A stretch of 42,595 bases of DNA from Caldilineaceae bacterium (GTDB taxonomy: Bacteria > Chloroflexota > Anaerolineae > Caldilineales > Caldilineaceae): contig JALSIX010000069.1 of the NCBI GenBank assembly GCA_026989655.1, forward strand, positions 1-42,595. The letters are read 5' to 3'. The position numbers and the translations under genes are program-made. Under the pieces are notes generated by a model. The model was given only the letters and a program-made list of their open reading frames with translations, made no database searches and was not told the origin of the DNA. Shown piece by piece: positions 26,094 to 34,320 of this stretch (its first letter is position 1; every line of letters starts with the position of its first letter).

Positions 26094-27158
26094 ATGACCC
26101 GCTACGTGCTCCGCCGCCTTCTCCAGGCCATTCCCACCCTGATCGGCATCAGCATCATCAGCTTCATCCTGGTGAACTCCACCCCCGGCGATCCCATCGC
26201 CGTGCGCTACTTCGATCCGAACATCACCGAGGAGACCAAGGCCATCCTCCGGCGCCAACTGGGCCTGGACCAGCCTCTCTACCTCCAGTATCTGAACTGG
26301 TTCGCGGGGATCTCCCTGCGCCGAGGCGATGTGGTGGAGGAGTTTGCCGTGGGCCAGACCACCTGCACCTACCTGGCCTGGCTCGACACCACCCTCTGCG
26401 ATACCCAAGGGGGCATCCTCCGGGGCAATCTGGGCACCAGCCTCTCCACCAAGCAGCCGGTCTGGGATCGGCTGCTGGAGCGGATGCCGGCCACCCTGGA
26501 GCTGGGCCTCGCAGCCCTCCTCGTCTCCCTGCTCGTTGGGGTCCCTCTGGGGGTCCTCAGCGCGGTCTATCAGGGCTCCTGGTTCGACAACACGGTTCGG
26601 GTGCTGGCGGTGGTGGGGAACGCCCTGCCCGCGTTCTGGTTCGCCCTCATGCTGATCTTCCTCTTCGGCGTGGTCCTGGGCTGGCTGCCCACCGGGGGAC
26701 GCCAGACCGTCTCCCTGGAGATGCGCTTCGATCCAGTGGACCGGCTCCAGCACCTCATCCTGCCCACGGTGATCCTGGCCCTGGGCCCCATCGCGACCTA
26801 CAGCCGCTTCATGCGGACGGAGACCCTGGAGGTCATCCGCACAGACTATGTGCGCACCGCCAAGGCCAAAGGGCTGTCGCCCTTCTCCGTCTGGTTCGTC
26901 CATGCCCTGCGCAACGCCATGATCCCCCTCCTCACCATTCTGGGGCCGGCCATCACCGGGCTGCTCAGCGGGGCCGTGGTGACCGAGACGGTCTTCGCCT
27001 GGCCGGGGATGGGACGGTTGACCCTCAACGCGGCCTTCCAGCGGGACTACCCCATGGTGTTGGGCGCGGTCATGTTCTTCTCTGCCCTGACCATCCTGGG
27101 CAACCTGCTGTCGGACATCTTCTACGGCATCGTCGATCCGCGGGTGCGCCTGAGCTGA
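26094..27158 (+). CDS. ABC transporter permease, DppB type (system 3)
   Basis: A 354-residue DppB-like permease. It starts MTRYVLRRLLQAIPTLIGI, the standard first helix, and ends YGIVDPRVRLS. The EAA loop reads VRTAKAKGLSPFSVWFVHALRNAMIPLL. Between helices 1 and 2 there is an insert of about 30 residues holding two cysteines (QTTCTYLAWLDTTLCDTQ) before the usual GNLGTS-PV block; these could form an extracellular disulfide. ATG 26094 is preferred; the longer reading from 26031 starts inside the stem-loop. A short hairpin (27187-27201) and 132 bases separate it from the next permease. Confidence 0.9.
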   Translation: MTRYVLRRLLQAIPTLIGISIISFILVNSTPGDPIAVRYFDPNITEETKAILRRQLGLDQPLYLQYLNWFAGISLRRGDVVEEFAVGQTTCTYLAWLDTTLCDTQGGILRGNLGTSLSTKQPVWDRLLERMPATLELGLAALLVSLLVGVPLGVLSAVYQGSWFDNTVRVLAVVGNALPAFWFALMLIFLFGVVLGWLPTGGRQTVSLEMRFDPVDRLQHLILPTVILALGPIATYSRFMRTETLEVIRTDYVRTAKAKGLSPFSVWFVHALRNAMIPLLTILGPAITGLLSGAVVTETVFAWPGMGRLTLNAAFQRDYPMVLGAVMFFSALTILGNLLSDIFYGIVDPRVRLS

Positions 27159-27290
27159 GGGCTCCTCCCCTGGCCGTGGAGGGGCCGCCCCGGCTCGGGG
27201 CTGGGCCAGGGCCGGCTGGCCGTGGATCGTGGGTTCATCGGTTCGCTTGTTTTCCTGGGGAAGATCGCAGGCGTGGATGTGGAGGGTTGG

Positions 27291-28328
27291 ATGAGCGTGC
27301 AATCCGAGAAGGTGGATCGGACCCTGGCTGCCGAACTGGCCGCAAACCCCCAGCTGCAGCGCAAGCCCCAGACCTACTGGGGCATGGCCCTGCGAAGCCT
27401 GCGGCGGGATCGGGTGACCCTGGCTGCCATGGGGTTTCTCCTGCTCGTGGCCTTTCTCTCCTACGCCATGGCGCCGCTGATCGCCGGGGCCGTGGGGACC
27501 GGGCCCAACGACACCAATCCCCAGAACCAGTTTGCCCCTCCCTACATCATCCCCTACATCAAGTGGCGCCTGGGGCTGGATCCCATCACCGCGCCCGTGC
27601 TGCTGGGCCAGTCCGGCGGCATCCCCCACTGGCTGGGCACCGACCAGCTCGGCCGGGATCAGCTGGTCCGCCTCCTCTACGGCGGACGGGTCAGCCTGGG
27701 GATCGCCTTCTCCGCGGCGGCCATCACCCTGGTGGTGGGGGTCACCGTTGGGGCCATCGCGGGCTACTTCGGCGGCTACGTGGACGACCTGATCATGTGG
27801 GTCATCAACACCCTGGTCTCCATTCCGGGGATCTACCTGTTGATCATCGTCACCGCCATCTGGAAGCCCAATCCCCTCACCCTGACCCTCTTCCTGGGCT
27901 TCCTGGGGTGGTTCGGCACCGCACGGCTGATCCGGGGCAACGTCTTCAAGGTCCGGGCCCTGGACTTCGTGACCGCGGCCCGTTCCATCGGAGCGGGGAA
28001 CCTGCGCATCATGCTCCAGCACGTGATCCCCAACGCGCTGCCCATCATCATCGTCAGCGCGGCCATCGACATCGGCGTGCTGATCCTGATCGAGTCGGCC
28101 CTGAGCTTCCTGGGCCTGGGCATCCAGCCCCCCCAGGCCACCTGGGGAAGCATGCTCAACCGGGCCAACAACTTCGTCTTCCTCCGGGACCCCGAGACGG
28201 GGCGGTACATCGCCCTGCACCTGTTGGTGGCTCCCGGGCTCCTGATCACCCTCACGGTCCTCTCCCTCTACCTCATCGGCGATGGCCTGCGGGATGCCCT
28301 GGATCCCATGATGAAGAACACCCGCTAG
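27291..28328 (+). CDS. ABC transporter permease, DppC type (system 3)
   Basis: A 345-residue DppC-like permease. After a cytoplasmic N-terminal tail the first helix spans about residues 44-66. The extracytoplasmic segment holds LGTDQLGRDQLVRLLYGGRVSLGIAF, and the EAA loop is FVTAARSIGAGNLRIMLQHVIPNALPI. It ends GDGLRDALDPMMKNTR. The segment between helix 1 and the GTD block is about 30 residues longer than usual. GGAGGG precedes ATG 27291; an upstream in-frame start at 27222 adds a non-conserved extension and is rejected. The NUDIX gene begins 26 bases later and may be cotranscribed. Confidence 0.9.
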   Translation: MSVQSEKVDRTLAAELAANPQLQRKPQTYWGMALRSLRRDRVTLAAMGFLLLVAFLSYAMAPLIAGAVGTGPNDTNPQNQFAPPYIIPYIKWRLGLDPITAPVLLGQSGGIPHWLGTDQLGRDQLVRLLYGGRVSLGIAFSAAAITLVVGVTVGAIAGYFGGYVDDLIMWVINTLVSIPGIYLLIIVTAIWKPNPLTLTLFLGFLGWFGTARLIRGNVFKVRALDFVTAARSIGAGNLRIMLQHVIPNALPIIIVSAAIDIGVLILIESALSFLGLGIQPPQATWGSMLNRANNFVFLRDPETGRYIALHLLVAPGLLITLTVLSLYLIGDGLRDALDPMMKNTR

Positions 28329-28354
28329 GGCGGGGTGGAACCTGGAGGCGTGCC

Positions 28355-28993
28355 ATGGCCCCTGTGCCCGTCCGTTCCCACATCGTGCCGGTGGAATGGG
28401 CCGAGCTGGCCGAGCTGCAGCGACGGTTCGGCCCCATCCGCCAGGAACATGTGGTCCTGGCGGTGGACTCTCCCTTCCTGGACGGGGAGCACCAGCGTCT
28501 CACCTCTCGGGGGCGCCGGGCCGAGGTCTGTTTCCTGCTCCACCGAGGAGACCCGGAGGCGGGGGTGTTGTTCCACCGCAAGCGGTTCTATCCTCCCGGC
28601 GCCTACCGCCTGCCCACGGGCGGTGTCCAGGCCGGGGAGCCCGTGTTGGACGCCCTGGCCCGGGAGCTGTTGGAGGAGACCGGCCTGGTCCTGGGGCAGG
28701 CCGGGGTCACGGTGGACCGGTTCCTGGGTGTCCTCTCCTACGAGCTGTTCCACCGCACCCAGGCCCGGGTACACCATTTCGCCACCTACGTCTTCGCGGT
28801 GCGGGCGCCGGCCCATGCAGTGATCCAGACCCAGGATCCGGAGGAGGCGGTGGAGGCCTGGGTCTGGCGGCCGTTGGAGGCCCTGGAGGAGCTGGCCCGG
28901 GCCCTGGAGGTCCTGACCCGGGAGGATGTCCGCTGGCGGCATTGGGGGCGCTATCGGGCCCTGGGCCATCGGTTCATCCTGCGGGCCTGGTAG
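28355..28993 (+). CDS. NUDIX hydrolase
   Basis: A 212-residue cytoplasmic enzyme. The complete NUDIX box lies at about residues 89-111: G, five residues, E, seven residues, then RELLEETGL, matching GX5EX7REUXEEXGU with the metal-binding glutamates. Family members hydrolyse nucleoside diphosphates linked to another group X. The sequences around the box do not let me name the substrate. A GGAGG site lies upstream of the ATG. The gene follows the system 3 permeases closely and ends four bases before the converging gene on the other strand. Confidence 0.88.
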   Translation: MAPVPVRSHIVPVEWAELAELQRRFGPIRQEHVVLAVDSPFLDGEHQRLTSRGRRAEVCFLLHRGDPEAGVLFHRKRFYPPGAYRLPTGGVQAGEPVLDALARELLEETGLVLGQAGVTVDRFLGVLSYELFHRTQARVHHFATYVFAVRAPAHAVIQTQDPEEAVEAWVWRPLEALEELARALEVLTREDVRWRHWGRYRALGHRFILRAW

Positions 28994-28997
28994 AGGC

Positions 28998-29693
28998 TCA
29001 GGCCGCGTTCGGGGATCCCCGGGAGCGGTCCCGGTTGTGGATGAAGAAGTGTTCGCAGAGCTCCACCAGGTCCTCGGGGCGGGCCAGCCAGCGCCAGTCC
29101 AGCATGGTGCTGGTCTCCGTGTCGATGACCCCCTCTGTCGTGCGCACCCAGCTCATCACATAGCCCGTCACCGCGGGGATGTCCTTGCCCAGCAGCAGCA
29201 GCATGAGGTCCGTGGCGTGGCTGTGGTACAGGTTCAACAGCCACACCTGCCGCACCTGGGGATGGGGCGGGAGATCGATCAGCCCCTGGAAGCAGCGTCG
29301 ATCCTTGCCGGGCTCCACGTTGATCAGCACGCTGCTGGCCACTGTGGAGCTGGTGGGGCTGACCTCCATCTCCAGCTCCAGCAGGGTGTCGATGTCGGCC
29401 CGGCCGCCGAAGCTGAACATGGTGCGGGTCTCCCGGACACCGGGCACACTGCGCACCACGTCCAGCATGAAGTCGTTGAACTCCCGAACATCCCGGACCA
29501 TGCAGACGAAGCGCAGGTCCGCGCGTTGGCGCAGCCAGTTCACCCACAGGGGGGCGACCCCGGGTGCCCGAAAGCGCTGCACATGGTCCAGCAGCCGTTC
29601 GCGGGCCAGCTCGTCCTGCCCGCTGACGATGTCCACGTCCACGAAGGCCAACAGGGGGTTCACCAGAGGGGGTGTGGACGGGCGTCCAGCCAT
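28998..29693 (-). CDS. Two-domain Lrp/AsnC effector-domain-like protein without HTH
   Basis: A 231-residue protein with two ACT-like/RAM-like units. The first is around residues 60-115 (RFVCMVRDVREFNDFMLDVVRSVPGVRETRTMF). The second is around residues 120-215, with VWLLNLYHSHATDLMLLLLGKDIPAVTG and a closing TTEGVIDTETSTMLDW. These resemble the ligand-binding halves of Lrp/AsnC regulators, in which the C-terminal unit senses amino acids. No winged-helix domain is present, so it probably does not bind DNA itself. AAGGAG precedes the ATG at 29693. Its promoter would lie in the 200-bp divergent region shared with the gene at 29894. Function is unknown. Confidence 0.6.
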   Translation of the reverse strand: MAGRPSTPPLVNPLLAFVDVDIVSGQDELARERLLDHVQRFRAPGVAPLWVNWLRQRADLRFVCMVRDVREFNDFMLDVVRSVPGVRETRTMFSFGGRADIDTLLELEMEVSPTSSTVASSVLINVEPGKDRRCFQGLIDLPPHPQVRQVWLLNLYHSHATDLMLLLLGKDIPAVTGYVMSWVRTTEGVIDTETSTMLDWRWLARPEDLVELCEHFFIHNRDRSRGSPNAA

Positions 29694-29780
29694 GCTCCTT
29701 CTCCTCCACCGGGCATGCCGCGGTCTCCTGGATGGCCCTATTGAACCTCAGGGCCGGAGAAAACGCAAACCCCCGCGACA

Positions 29781-29809
29781 TTGACATGGGAGGAGGTTCG
29801 GGAGACAAT
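29781..29809 (+). promoter_or_regulatory. Promoter for the PEP-utilising-like gene
   Basis: TTGACA (29781-29786), 17-bp spacer, GACAAT (29804-29809). Predicted start near 29816, about 78 nt before the TTG start codon. Confidence 0.6.
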
Positions 29810-29893
29810 GGAGGGTGTTTGTGGGCCCGCCGGCCCGGGTTGGCCGTGCGGAGACGGTCTGTCCCATCCGGGTCCAGAGGAGCGAGGAGAGCC

Positions 29894-31519
29894 TTGTACA
29901 CCTATACCAGCCGTGGCGTGAGCGTGCCCGACCGCTTCCAACACGTGTGGAGCCGCAGCCTGCTCCAGCCCTTCGCGGAGGTGTTGACCCCGTTCAGCTA
30001 CAGCGTGTTGGCGGAGATCACCCCCCGGGCCTGGTTTCGCTACTACAGCCGCGCCGGCCATACCCTGGCCGCTCCACCCCGGGGCATCATCCGCCAGCAC
30101 AAGGGGCGGCCCTACCTGGACATCCGTTGGATCGCGGAACAGGACGCGATCTTCGCCGGCCTCACCCCCCCGGTGCTCCACGTGGATGGCCGGGATATCC
30201 CGGTCTGTGCCTCGCCAGGGAACGGGCTCCTGAGCGGCCTGCGTTTCCGCCGCCATCGCCGTCGGCTGCGCGCCGCGGTGGAGCGGCTCATGGAGGATCT
30301 GCCGGAGATGCGGGCCACGGCTCGGAGCTGGTTCCTGAAGATCCGGGAGATGCGATGGACCCAGGCCGAGATCCTCCAGGTGATGGAGGAGATCGAGCGC
30401 TTCGGGGTCGATACCCTGATGGTCTACTACGGGACCCGCTGGGCCCTGGAAAGGGCCTACGATGTCCTGTTGGAGCTGTTGCGGGACGTGGACGACCTGA
30501 CGGCCACGGTCCGGGCTGTCATGGCCACCCTCTCGGACCTGGAGGGGCTGGAGGAGCTGAACCTGACCCATGCGATGTTGGAGCTGGCGGCCCTGGCCCG
30601 GGAGAACCCGGCGACGATGGAGTGGTTGAAGGGGCGGTCGTTCCACGACTGGCCCCAGACGGCCCCTCCCGGCCCCTTTGCCCGCCGGCTGCAGGAGCTG
30701 ATGGACCGGTACGGCCACTGGGCCCTGGGCTTCAGCGAGCTGCGCAATCCCCGGTGGTTCGAGCAGCCCGAGTTCCTCTTCCACGGGATCTTGGCCTGTG
30801 CCCAGCGGGCCGTGGAGCCGCCGGCTCGCCTGCCCTCGAAGGCCGCCCGAGAACACCTCCTGGGCCAGGTGGACGACCGGATCCGTCCCCAGGTGGAGGC
30901 TCTCTTGGCCGATCTACGTCGCTACACCGTGGTCCAGAGCCAGGCGCTGGACGCGTACGCCTACATCCTGGCCGGGACACGCCTCTGGGCGCTGGCGGCC
31001 AGCCGGGAGGGGTACGGCGATGGCCGGCTCGAGAACCCGGAGGACATCTTCTTCTTCGAGCTGGAAGAGGTAAAGCGGATGATGACGGGGGAGTGGAACA
31101 TCTCGGCCCGGGAGGAGATCCGGGCGGTGGCAGCCCAGCGCGACCAGGCCTACCGCCAGTGGCTCTCGGAACGGCCCGGCGAAGTCCTCCTGGACGAGGT
31201 GGAGCTCTATCCCCTCCACCACGGGCTGCCCGGAGTGGTGGGGCGGGCATCGGGGCCTCTGCGGCGCCAGCAGAACCTGCAGCCGGCCCTGTGCGAGGAC
31301 GCCGTGGTGGGGGCCACCCAGTTGGACAGCGGGTGGGCACCGGCGTTGCCGGTGGCCGGCGGGCTGGTGGAGGCCGCCGGCACTCCCCTGGATCCCATCG
31401 TGGCGGCCGCCCGCATCTGGCACGTCCCCGCAGTGGTGGGCCTGGGGACGGACTACGATGCCCTGGTGGAAGGGGCCCAGACCACCCTGGACGCGGGAAA
31501 GGCCCAGGTGGAGCAGTAG
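29894..31519 (+). CDS. PEP-utilising-enzyme-like protein lacking ATP-grasp domain and catalytic His
   Basis: A protein of about 541 residues related to PEP synthase and rifampin phosphotransferase. The middle (LMDRYGHWALGFSELRNPRW) resembles the linker region of those enzymes. The C-terminal ~110 residues match the swivelling phosphohistidine domain (ATQLDSGWAPALP, then IWHVPAVVGLGTDYDALVEGA, then LDAGKAQVEQ). Where active enzymes have SHAAIVARE the protein reads LDPIVAAAR, so the phosphorylated His is replaced (Asp near residue 500, base 31391). No N-terminal ATP-grasp domain precedes it. TTG 29894 has GAGGAGAG just upstream; GTG at 29918 is an alternative. It may be a non-catalytic or structural homologue. 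Confidence 0.65.
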   Translation: MYTYTSRGVSVPDRFQHVWSRSLLQPFAEVLTPFSYSVLAEITPRAWFRYYSRAGHTLAAPPRGIIRQHKGRPYLDIRWIAEQDAIFAGLTPPVLHVDGRDIPVCASPGNGLLSGLRFRRHRRRLRAAVERLMEDLPEMRATARSWFLKIREMRWTQAEILQVMEEIERFGVDTLMVYYGTRWALERAYDVLLELLRDVDDLTATVRAVMATLSDLEGLEELNLTHAMLELAALARENPATMEWLKGRSFHDWPQTAPPGPFARRLQELMDRYGHWALGFSELRNPRWFEQPEFLFHGILACAQRAVEPPARLPSKAAREHLLGQVDDRIRPQVEALLADLRRYTVVQSQALDAYAYILAGTRLWALAASREGYGDGRLENPEDIFFFELEEVKRMMTGEWNISAREEIRAVAAQRDQAYRQWLSERPGEVLLDEVELYPLHHGLPGVVGRASGPLRRQQNLQPALCEDAVVGATQLDSGWAPALPVAGGLVEAAGTPLDPIVAAARIWHVPAVVGLGTDYDALVEGAQTTLDAGKAQVEQ

Positions 31520-31613
31520 CCCGGCCGGGGGCCCAGCCCTCGGCAAGCACGGGAGGACCGGACCCCCGGACCGCGCCCGGGGGGGCAAGGCACCCCAGAC
31601 CGCGTTATACCCG

Positions 31614-32447
31614 TTACACCTCTTCCTTGCCCTGGGAGAAGGCCGGGGAGGCCTCGGAGCGTTCCCAGGAACCGAAGGGGCTCGAGCCGGCGTTTCCGCC
31701 CGCCATCTTGAACTCGCCCTCGAAGAAGGCGCCCTCCTCCACGATCAGGGCCGGCGCCTGGGCCTTGCCTCGCAGTTCGCCCGTGGCCTTGATGATCAGC
31801 CGCTCCTCGCAGGCGAAGTCGCCGCTGGCGTGGCCGGCGATCACCGCGCTGCGGGCGTGCACGTTGGCGGAGACCGTCGCGCTCTCCTCCACGTAGAGGG
31901 TGCCGGCGCACTCCACCTCCCCCTCCACCGTGCCCTCCACGTAGATGTCGCTCTCCGAGCGCAGCGTGCCGTTGAAGTGGGAGCGGCTGTCGATCCGGGT
32001 CCCCCCAGCCGCCGGGTCGGCTGGGGACGGGGCCGCCGACTCGGCCAGATCCGGATAGGGCAGGTGCTCGCGGCGAACGGGTTCCATGGTCTTCTGTGCT
32101 CCTTTCTGCGAGAATGACGGTACGGCGAACGGCTCCGGTGCCCGGGAGGTGACGCTGGAGGGCCGCGGCCTGGGGGCCGGAGGCGACGGCGGTGCAGGCG
32201 GAGGCCCAGCCGCCCTGGGGGGTTCCGGCCCGGTGTCGACCGCCGTCGGTCCGGGGTCGGGGGACCGGGGGGGCTCCTCTGGGGGCGGCTCGCTGGCCTG
32301 CTCGTGGGTGGGCTCGGGCACCTGCGCGGGCTCCGGAGGCCGGTGGGGCGTGGACGGCCACGGTTGGCTCTGCAGGGTGGTCCGCAGATGTTCGATCCGT
32401 TCCTCGAGATCCGGGTTCTTCCTGGATTGGCGTCGGAAAAGCCGCAT
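31614..32447 (-). CDS. Bactofilin-like polymer-forming protein
   Basis: A 277-residue protein. A short basic N-terminus (MRLFRRQSRKN) leads into a long Pro/Glu-rich disordered region (about 30-150). The bactofilin beta-helix follows, with repeating short strands: TRIDSRSHFNGTLRSESDIYVEGTVEGEV, then ADVHARSAVIAG-like, ERLIIKATGELRGKA and GAFFEGEF turns. Bactofilins polymerise without nucleotide and scaffold cell-shape or envelope proteins at the membrane. AAGGAGG precedes the ATG. The long N-terminal extension is unusual, because most bactofilins are around 120-200 residues. Confidence 0.85.
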   Translation of the reverse strand: MRLFRRQSRKNPDLEERIEHLRTTLQSQPWPSTPHRPPEPAQVPEPTHEQASEPPPEEPPRSPDPGPTAVDTGPEPPRAAGPPPAPPSPPAPRPRPSSVTSRAPEPFAVPSFSQKGAQKTMEPVRREHLPYPDLAESAAPSPADPAAGGTRIDSRSHFNGTLRSESDIYVEGTVEGEVECAGTLYVEESATVSANVHARSAVIAGHASGDFACEERLIIKATGELRGKAQAPALIVEEGAFFEGEFKMAGGNAGSSPFGSWERSEASPAFSQGKEEV

Positions 32448-32561
32448 CGGTAGCCTCCTTTCGGTACGGGCTGCGTAAACGTCGTGGGCCCCCTGCGAGT
32501 TCCGTGGAACGAACGGCCCCCCGTGCCTTGCGCCCAGATATCGTTTCGCTGAACTTGCCCC

Positions 32562-32591
32562 ATTATACGCCAGAAAGCCCCGTCAGGCGAA
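32562..32591 (-). promoter_or_regulatory. Probable bactofilin promoter
   Basis: On the minus strand a perfect TATAAT (32562-32567) lies about 115 bases before the bactofilin start. The best -35 is TTCGCC 18 bp upstream, a weak match. Confidence 0.45.
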
Positions 32592-32632
32592 CCGGGCCCC
32601 GGAGACATCTGGGCGGGTCCAGACTGTCCCGT

Positions 32633-33667
32633 TCATGGACGGACGATCCAGGGCAGCCAGAGGGAGGAGCACCTCTGGGCAAGGAGGGTACCTGTGGGGG
32701 CGGCCGGGCAGTCCCGGCGCAGGGTCCAACGGTCGATCTCCGTGCCCTTCCGGGTGATGAAACGGACCTCCAGGAGGGTGTCGGTGGCCTGGATGAGCAG
32801 CGCGCCATGGTCGCCGTTGAAGCGCACCTGGCTGCCGGCCACCGGCGTGCCGAACCCCCGGATCGCGGCCCCTCCCATCCCGTTGACGATGTAGGTCAGG
32901 CCGTCCACCCGGAGCCGCTCGTAGGTGTGGTCGTGGCCGGTGAGCACCAGGTCGGCCCCCCACTCCCGATAGGGCCACTGGAGGGTGGGGTCGGAGCCGT
33001 GGAGGGAGGAGGAGTAGATGGTGTGGTGCATGTACACGATCTGCCAGGGAGCCGTGGAGCGGCCCAGGGCCTGCTGCAGCCAGCGGGCCTGGCGGGAGCT
33101 GGCACCTCGGCCATGGGGCTCCCGGGGATCGCTGTCCACCGCAAAGAAGTGGAGGGGGCCCACCACGAAATCGTAGTAGCGTTCGTTGCCCGGCAGGGTG
33201 AAGTAGTCCAGATAGGGGCCGGTGCAGCGGTCGCCCTGGCAGGTGATCGAACGCCAGTCGTGGTTGCCCAGGGAGGGGTAGAAGCGGTTGCGATCCGCCC
33301 CCGGGCCGTAGGTTCCGGGGTACGGCGCGATGAACATGTGGTAGAACTGTCCGATGTTCCGGTCGATGGTGTGGGCCTCCCCATCCGGGTAGTTGTTGTC
33401 GCCCAGGGTGATCACGATGTCGGGGTTCCAGCTTTGGACCTGCTGGGCCACATCGGCCGCTGCCGCGGCGCCCGTCCCGTAGTCCCCGATGGCGGCCACC
33501 CGCACAGGAGCTGCGGACAGGGCGGGAGGCGGGGCCGAGGGGGCGGCCGGATCGACCGCGCGGACCGCGGGCAGCCCCGAGCCCTGGCACGCCCCCATGC
33601 TCAACCACAGCCATCCCACCACCAGGCCGCTCCAGAGCCCTATCCGCCCTCTCCGCAGCCAACCCAT
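32633..33667 (-). CDS. Metallophosphoesterase, probable lipoprotein
   Basis: A 344-residue calcineurin-like phosphoesterase. The signal region ends SMGACQ, suggesting lipidation, then a Pro/Ala linker. The two-metal active-site motifs are complete and ordered: AIGDYG, LGDNNYPDG, GNHDW, MHHTIYSS and GHDHTYER. The pattern is that of purple-acid-phosphatase-like (type 7) enzymes, which act on phosphomonoesters outside the membrane. ATG 33667 is chosen because AAGGAGTG lies just upstream; the GTG at 33691 has no comparable site. It is transcribed divergently from the SCP2-like gene. Substrate is unknown. Confidence 0.88.
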   Translation of the reverse strand: MGWLRRGRIGLWSGLVVGWLWLSMGACQGSGLPAVRAVDPAAPSAPPPALSAAPVRVAAIGDYGTGAAAAADVAQQVQSWNPDIVITLGDNNYPDGEAHTIDRNIGQFYHMFIAPYPGTYGPGADRNRFYPSLGNHDWRSITCQGDRCTGPYLDYFTLPGNERYYDFVVGPLHFFAVDSDPREPHGRGASSRQARWLQQALGRSTAPWQIVYMHHTIYSSSLHGSDPTLQWPYREWGADLVLTGHDHTYERLRVDGLTYIVNGMGGAAIRGFGTPVAGSQVRFNGDHGALLIQATDTLLEVRFITRKGTEIDRWTLRRDCPAAPTGTLLAQRCSSLWLPWIVRP

Positions 33668-33709
33668 CCAGCCACTCCTTGGGGCCTCCACCGCTTTTCC
33701 GCCGTTTTT

Positions 33710-33738
33710 TTGACGTGCGGTATGCTCCTTCCTATAAT
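33710..33738 (+). promoter_or_regulatory. Promoter for SCP2-like gene
   Basis: TTGACG (33710-33715), 17-bp spacer, TATAAT (33733-33738). Predicted start near 33745, about 72 nt before the gene. Confidence 0.8.
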
Positions 33739-33816
33739 AGCATAGCCTGTCCAGCTCAAGGCCACGGTGGACCGTCTCCGGCCGTCCTGGGGCCGTGTCG
33801 CTTTTCCTCCGGTGCG

Positions 33817-34230
33817 ATGACCATGCCTGTCTACACTTCCGCGGAACAGCTCTACGAGGTTCTCGGCGAGGTGTTCGACCGCCTCCGGCGGCGTCCCGAG
33901 CAGATGGCCGACTTCCCGGGCAGCAACCTGGTCATCCGGATGCGCTTCACGGAGCCTGCGGCCGAGGTCTTGCTGGACGGACGTCACCCGGCTCTGGAGG
34001 TCTTCTTCGGCCCCCGACCGGGCCGCGCGGACCTGGAGCTGAGCATGCCCGCGGACCTGCTCCACGAGATCTGGACCGGCCGCACGCGCCTGCGGGAGGC
34101 CTTCTTCCGCGGCCAGATCCAGACCCAGGGCAACGTGTTCCGGGCCATGAAGCTGGCCGATCTCTTTCGCGCGGCCGAGGAGACCTATCCCCAGGTATTG
34201 GCTGAAAAGGGATTTGACAACATTGAATGA
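33817..34230 (+). CDS. SCP2 sterol-binding-domain-like protein
   Basis: A 137-residue cytoplasmic protein built of a single SCP2-type fold: an N-terminal helix (SAEQLYEVLGEVFDRL), strands (NLVIRMRFTEPAAEVLLDG, LELSMPADLLHEIWTGR), and a C-terminal helix with GQIQTQGNVFRAMKLADLF typical of the family. SCP2 domains bind hydrophobic ligands such as lipids. ATG 33817 or 33823 are both possible starts. It precedes dnaG but has its own promoter, and dnaG has a separate one, so they are not necessarily cotranscribed. Confidence 0.78.
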   Translation: MTMPVYTSAEQLYEVLGEVFDRLRRRPEQMADFPGSNLVIRMRFTEPAAEVLLDGRHPALEVFFGPRPGRADLELSMPADLLHEIWTGRTRLREAFFRGQIQTQGNVFRAMKLADLFRAAEETYPQVLAEKGFDNIE

Positions 34231-34246
34231 GCGGGTCCGGTCGGCT

Positions 34247-34275
34247 TTGACATCCCCTCACCCGGTCGCTATAAT
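34247..34275 (+). promoter_or_regulatory. Consensus promoter of dnaG-rpoD
   Basis: TTGACA (34247-34252) and TATAAT (34270-34275), both perfect, with a 17-bp spacer. Transcription should begin near 34282, about 39 nt before the dnaG ATG. Confidence 0.9.
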
Positions 34276-34320
34276 GGACCCCAGGCAGCCCCTGACCTGT
34301 TCCTCAGGCGGCCCAGACGC

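Noticed and set aside
31399-31519. Annotating the 29894 gene as a working PEP synthase or rifampin phosphotransferase
   Set aside because: The catalytic His is replaced and there is no ATP-grasp domain, so only homology can be claimed.
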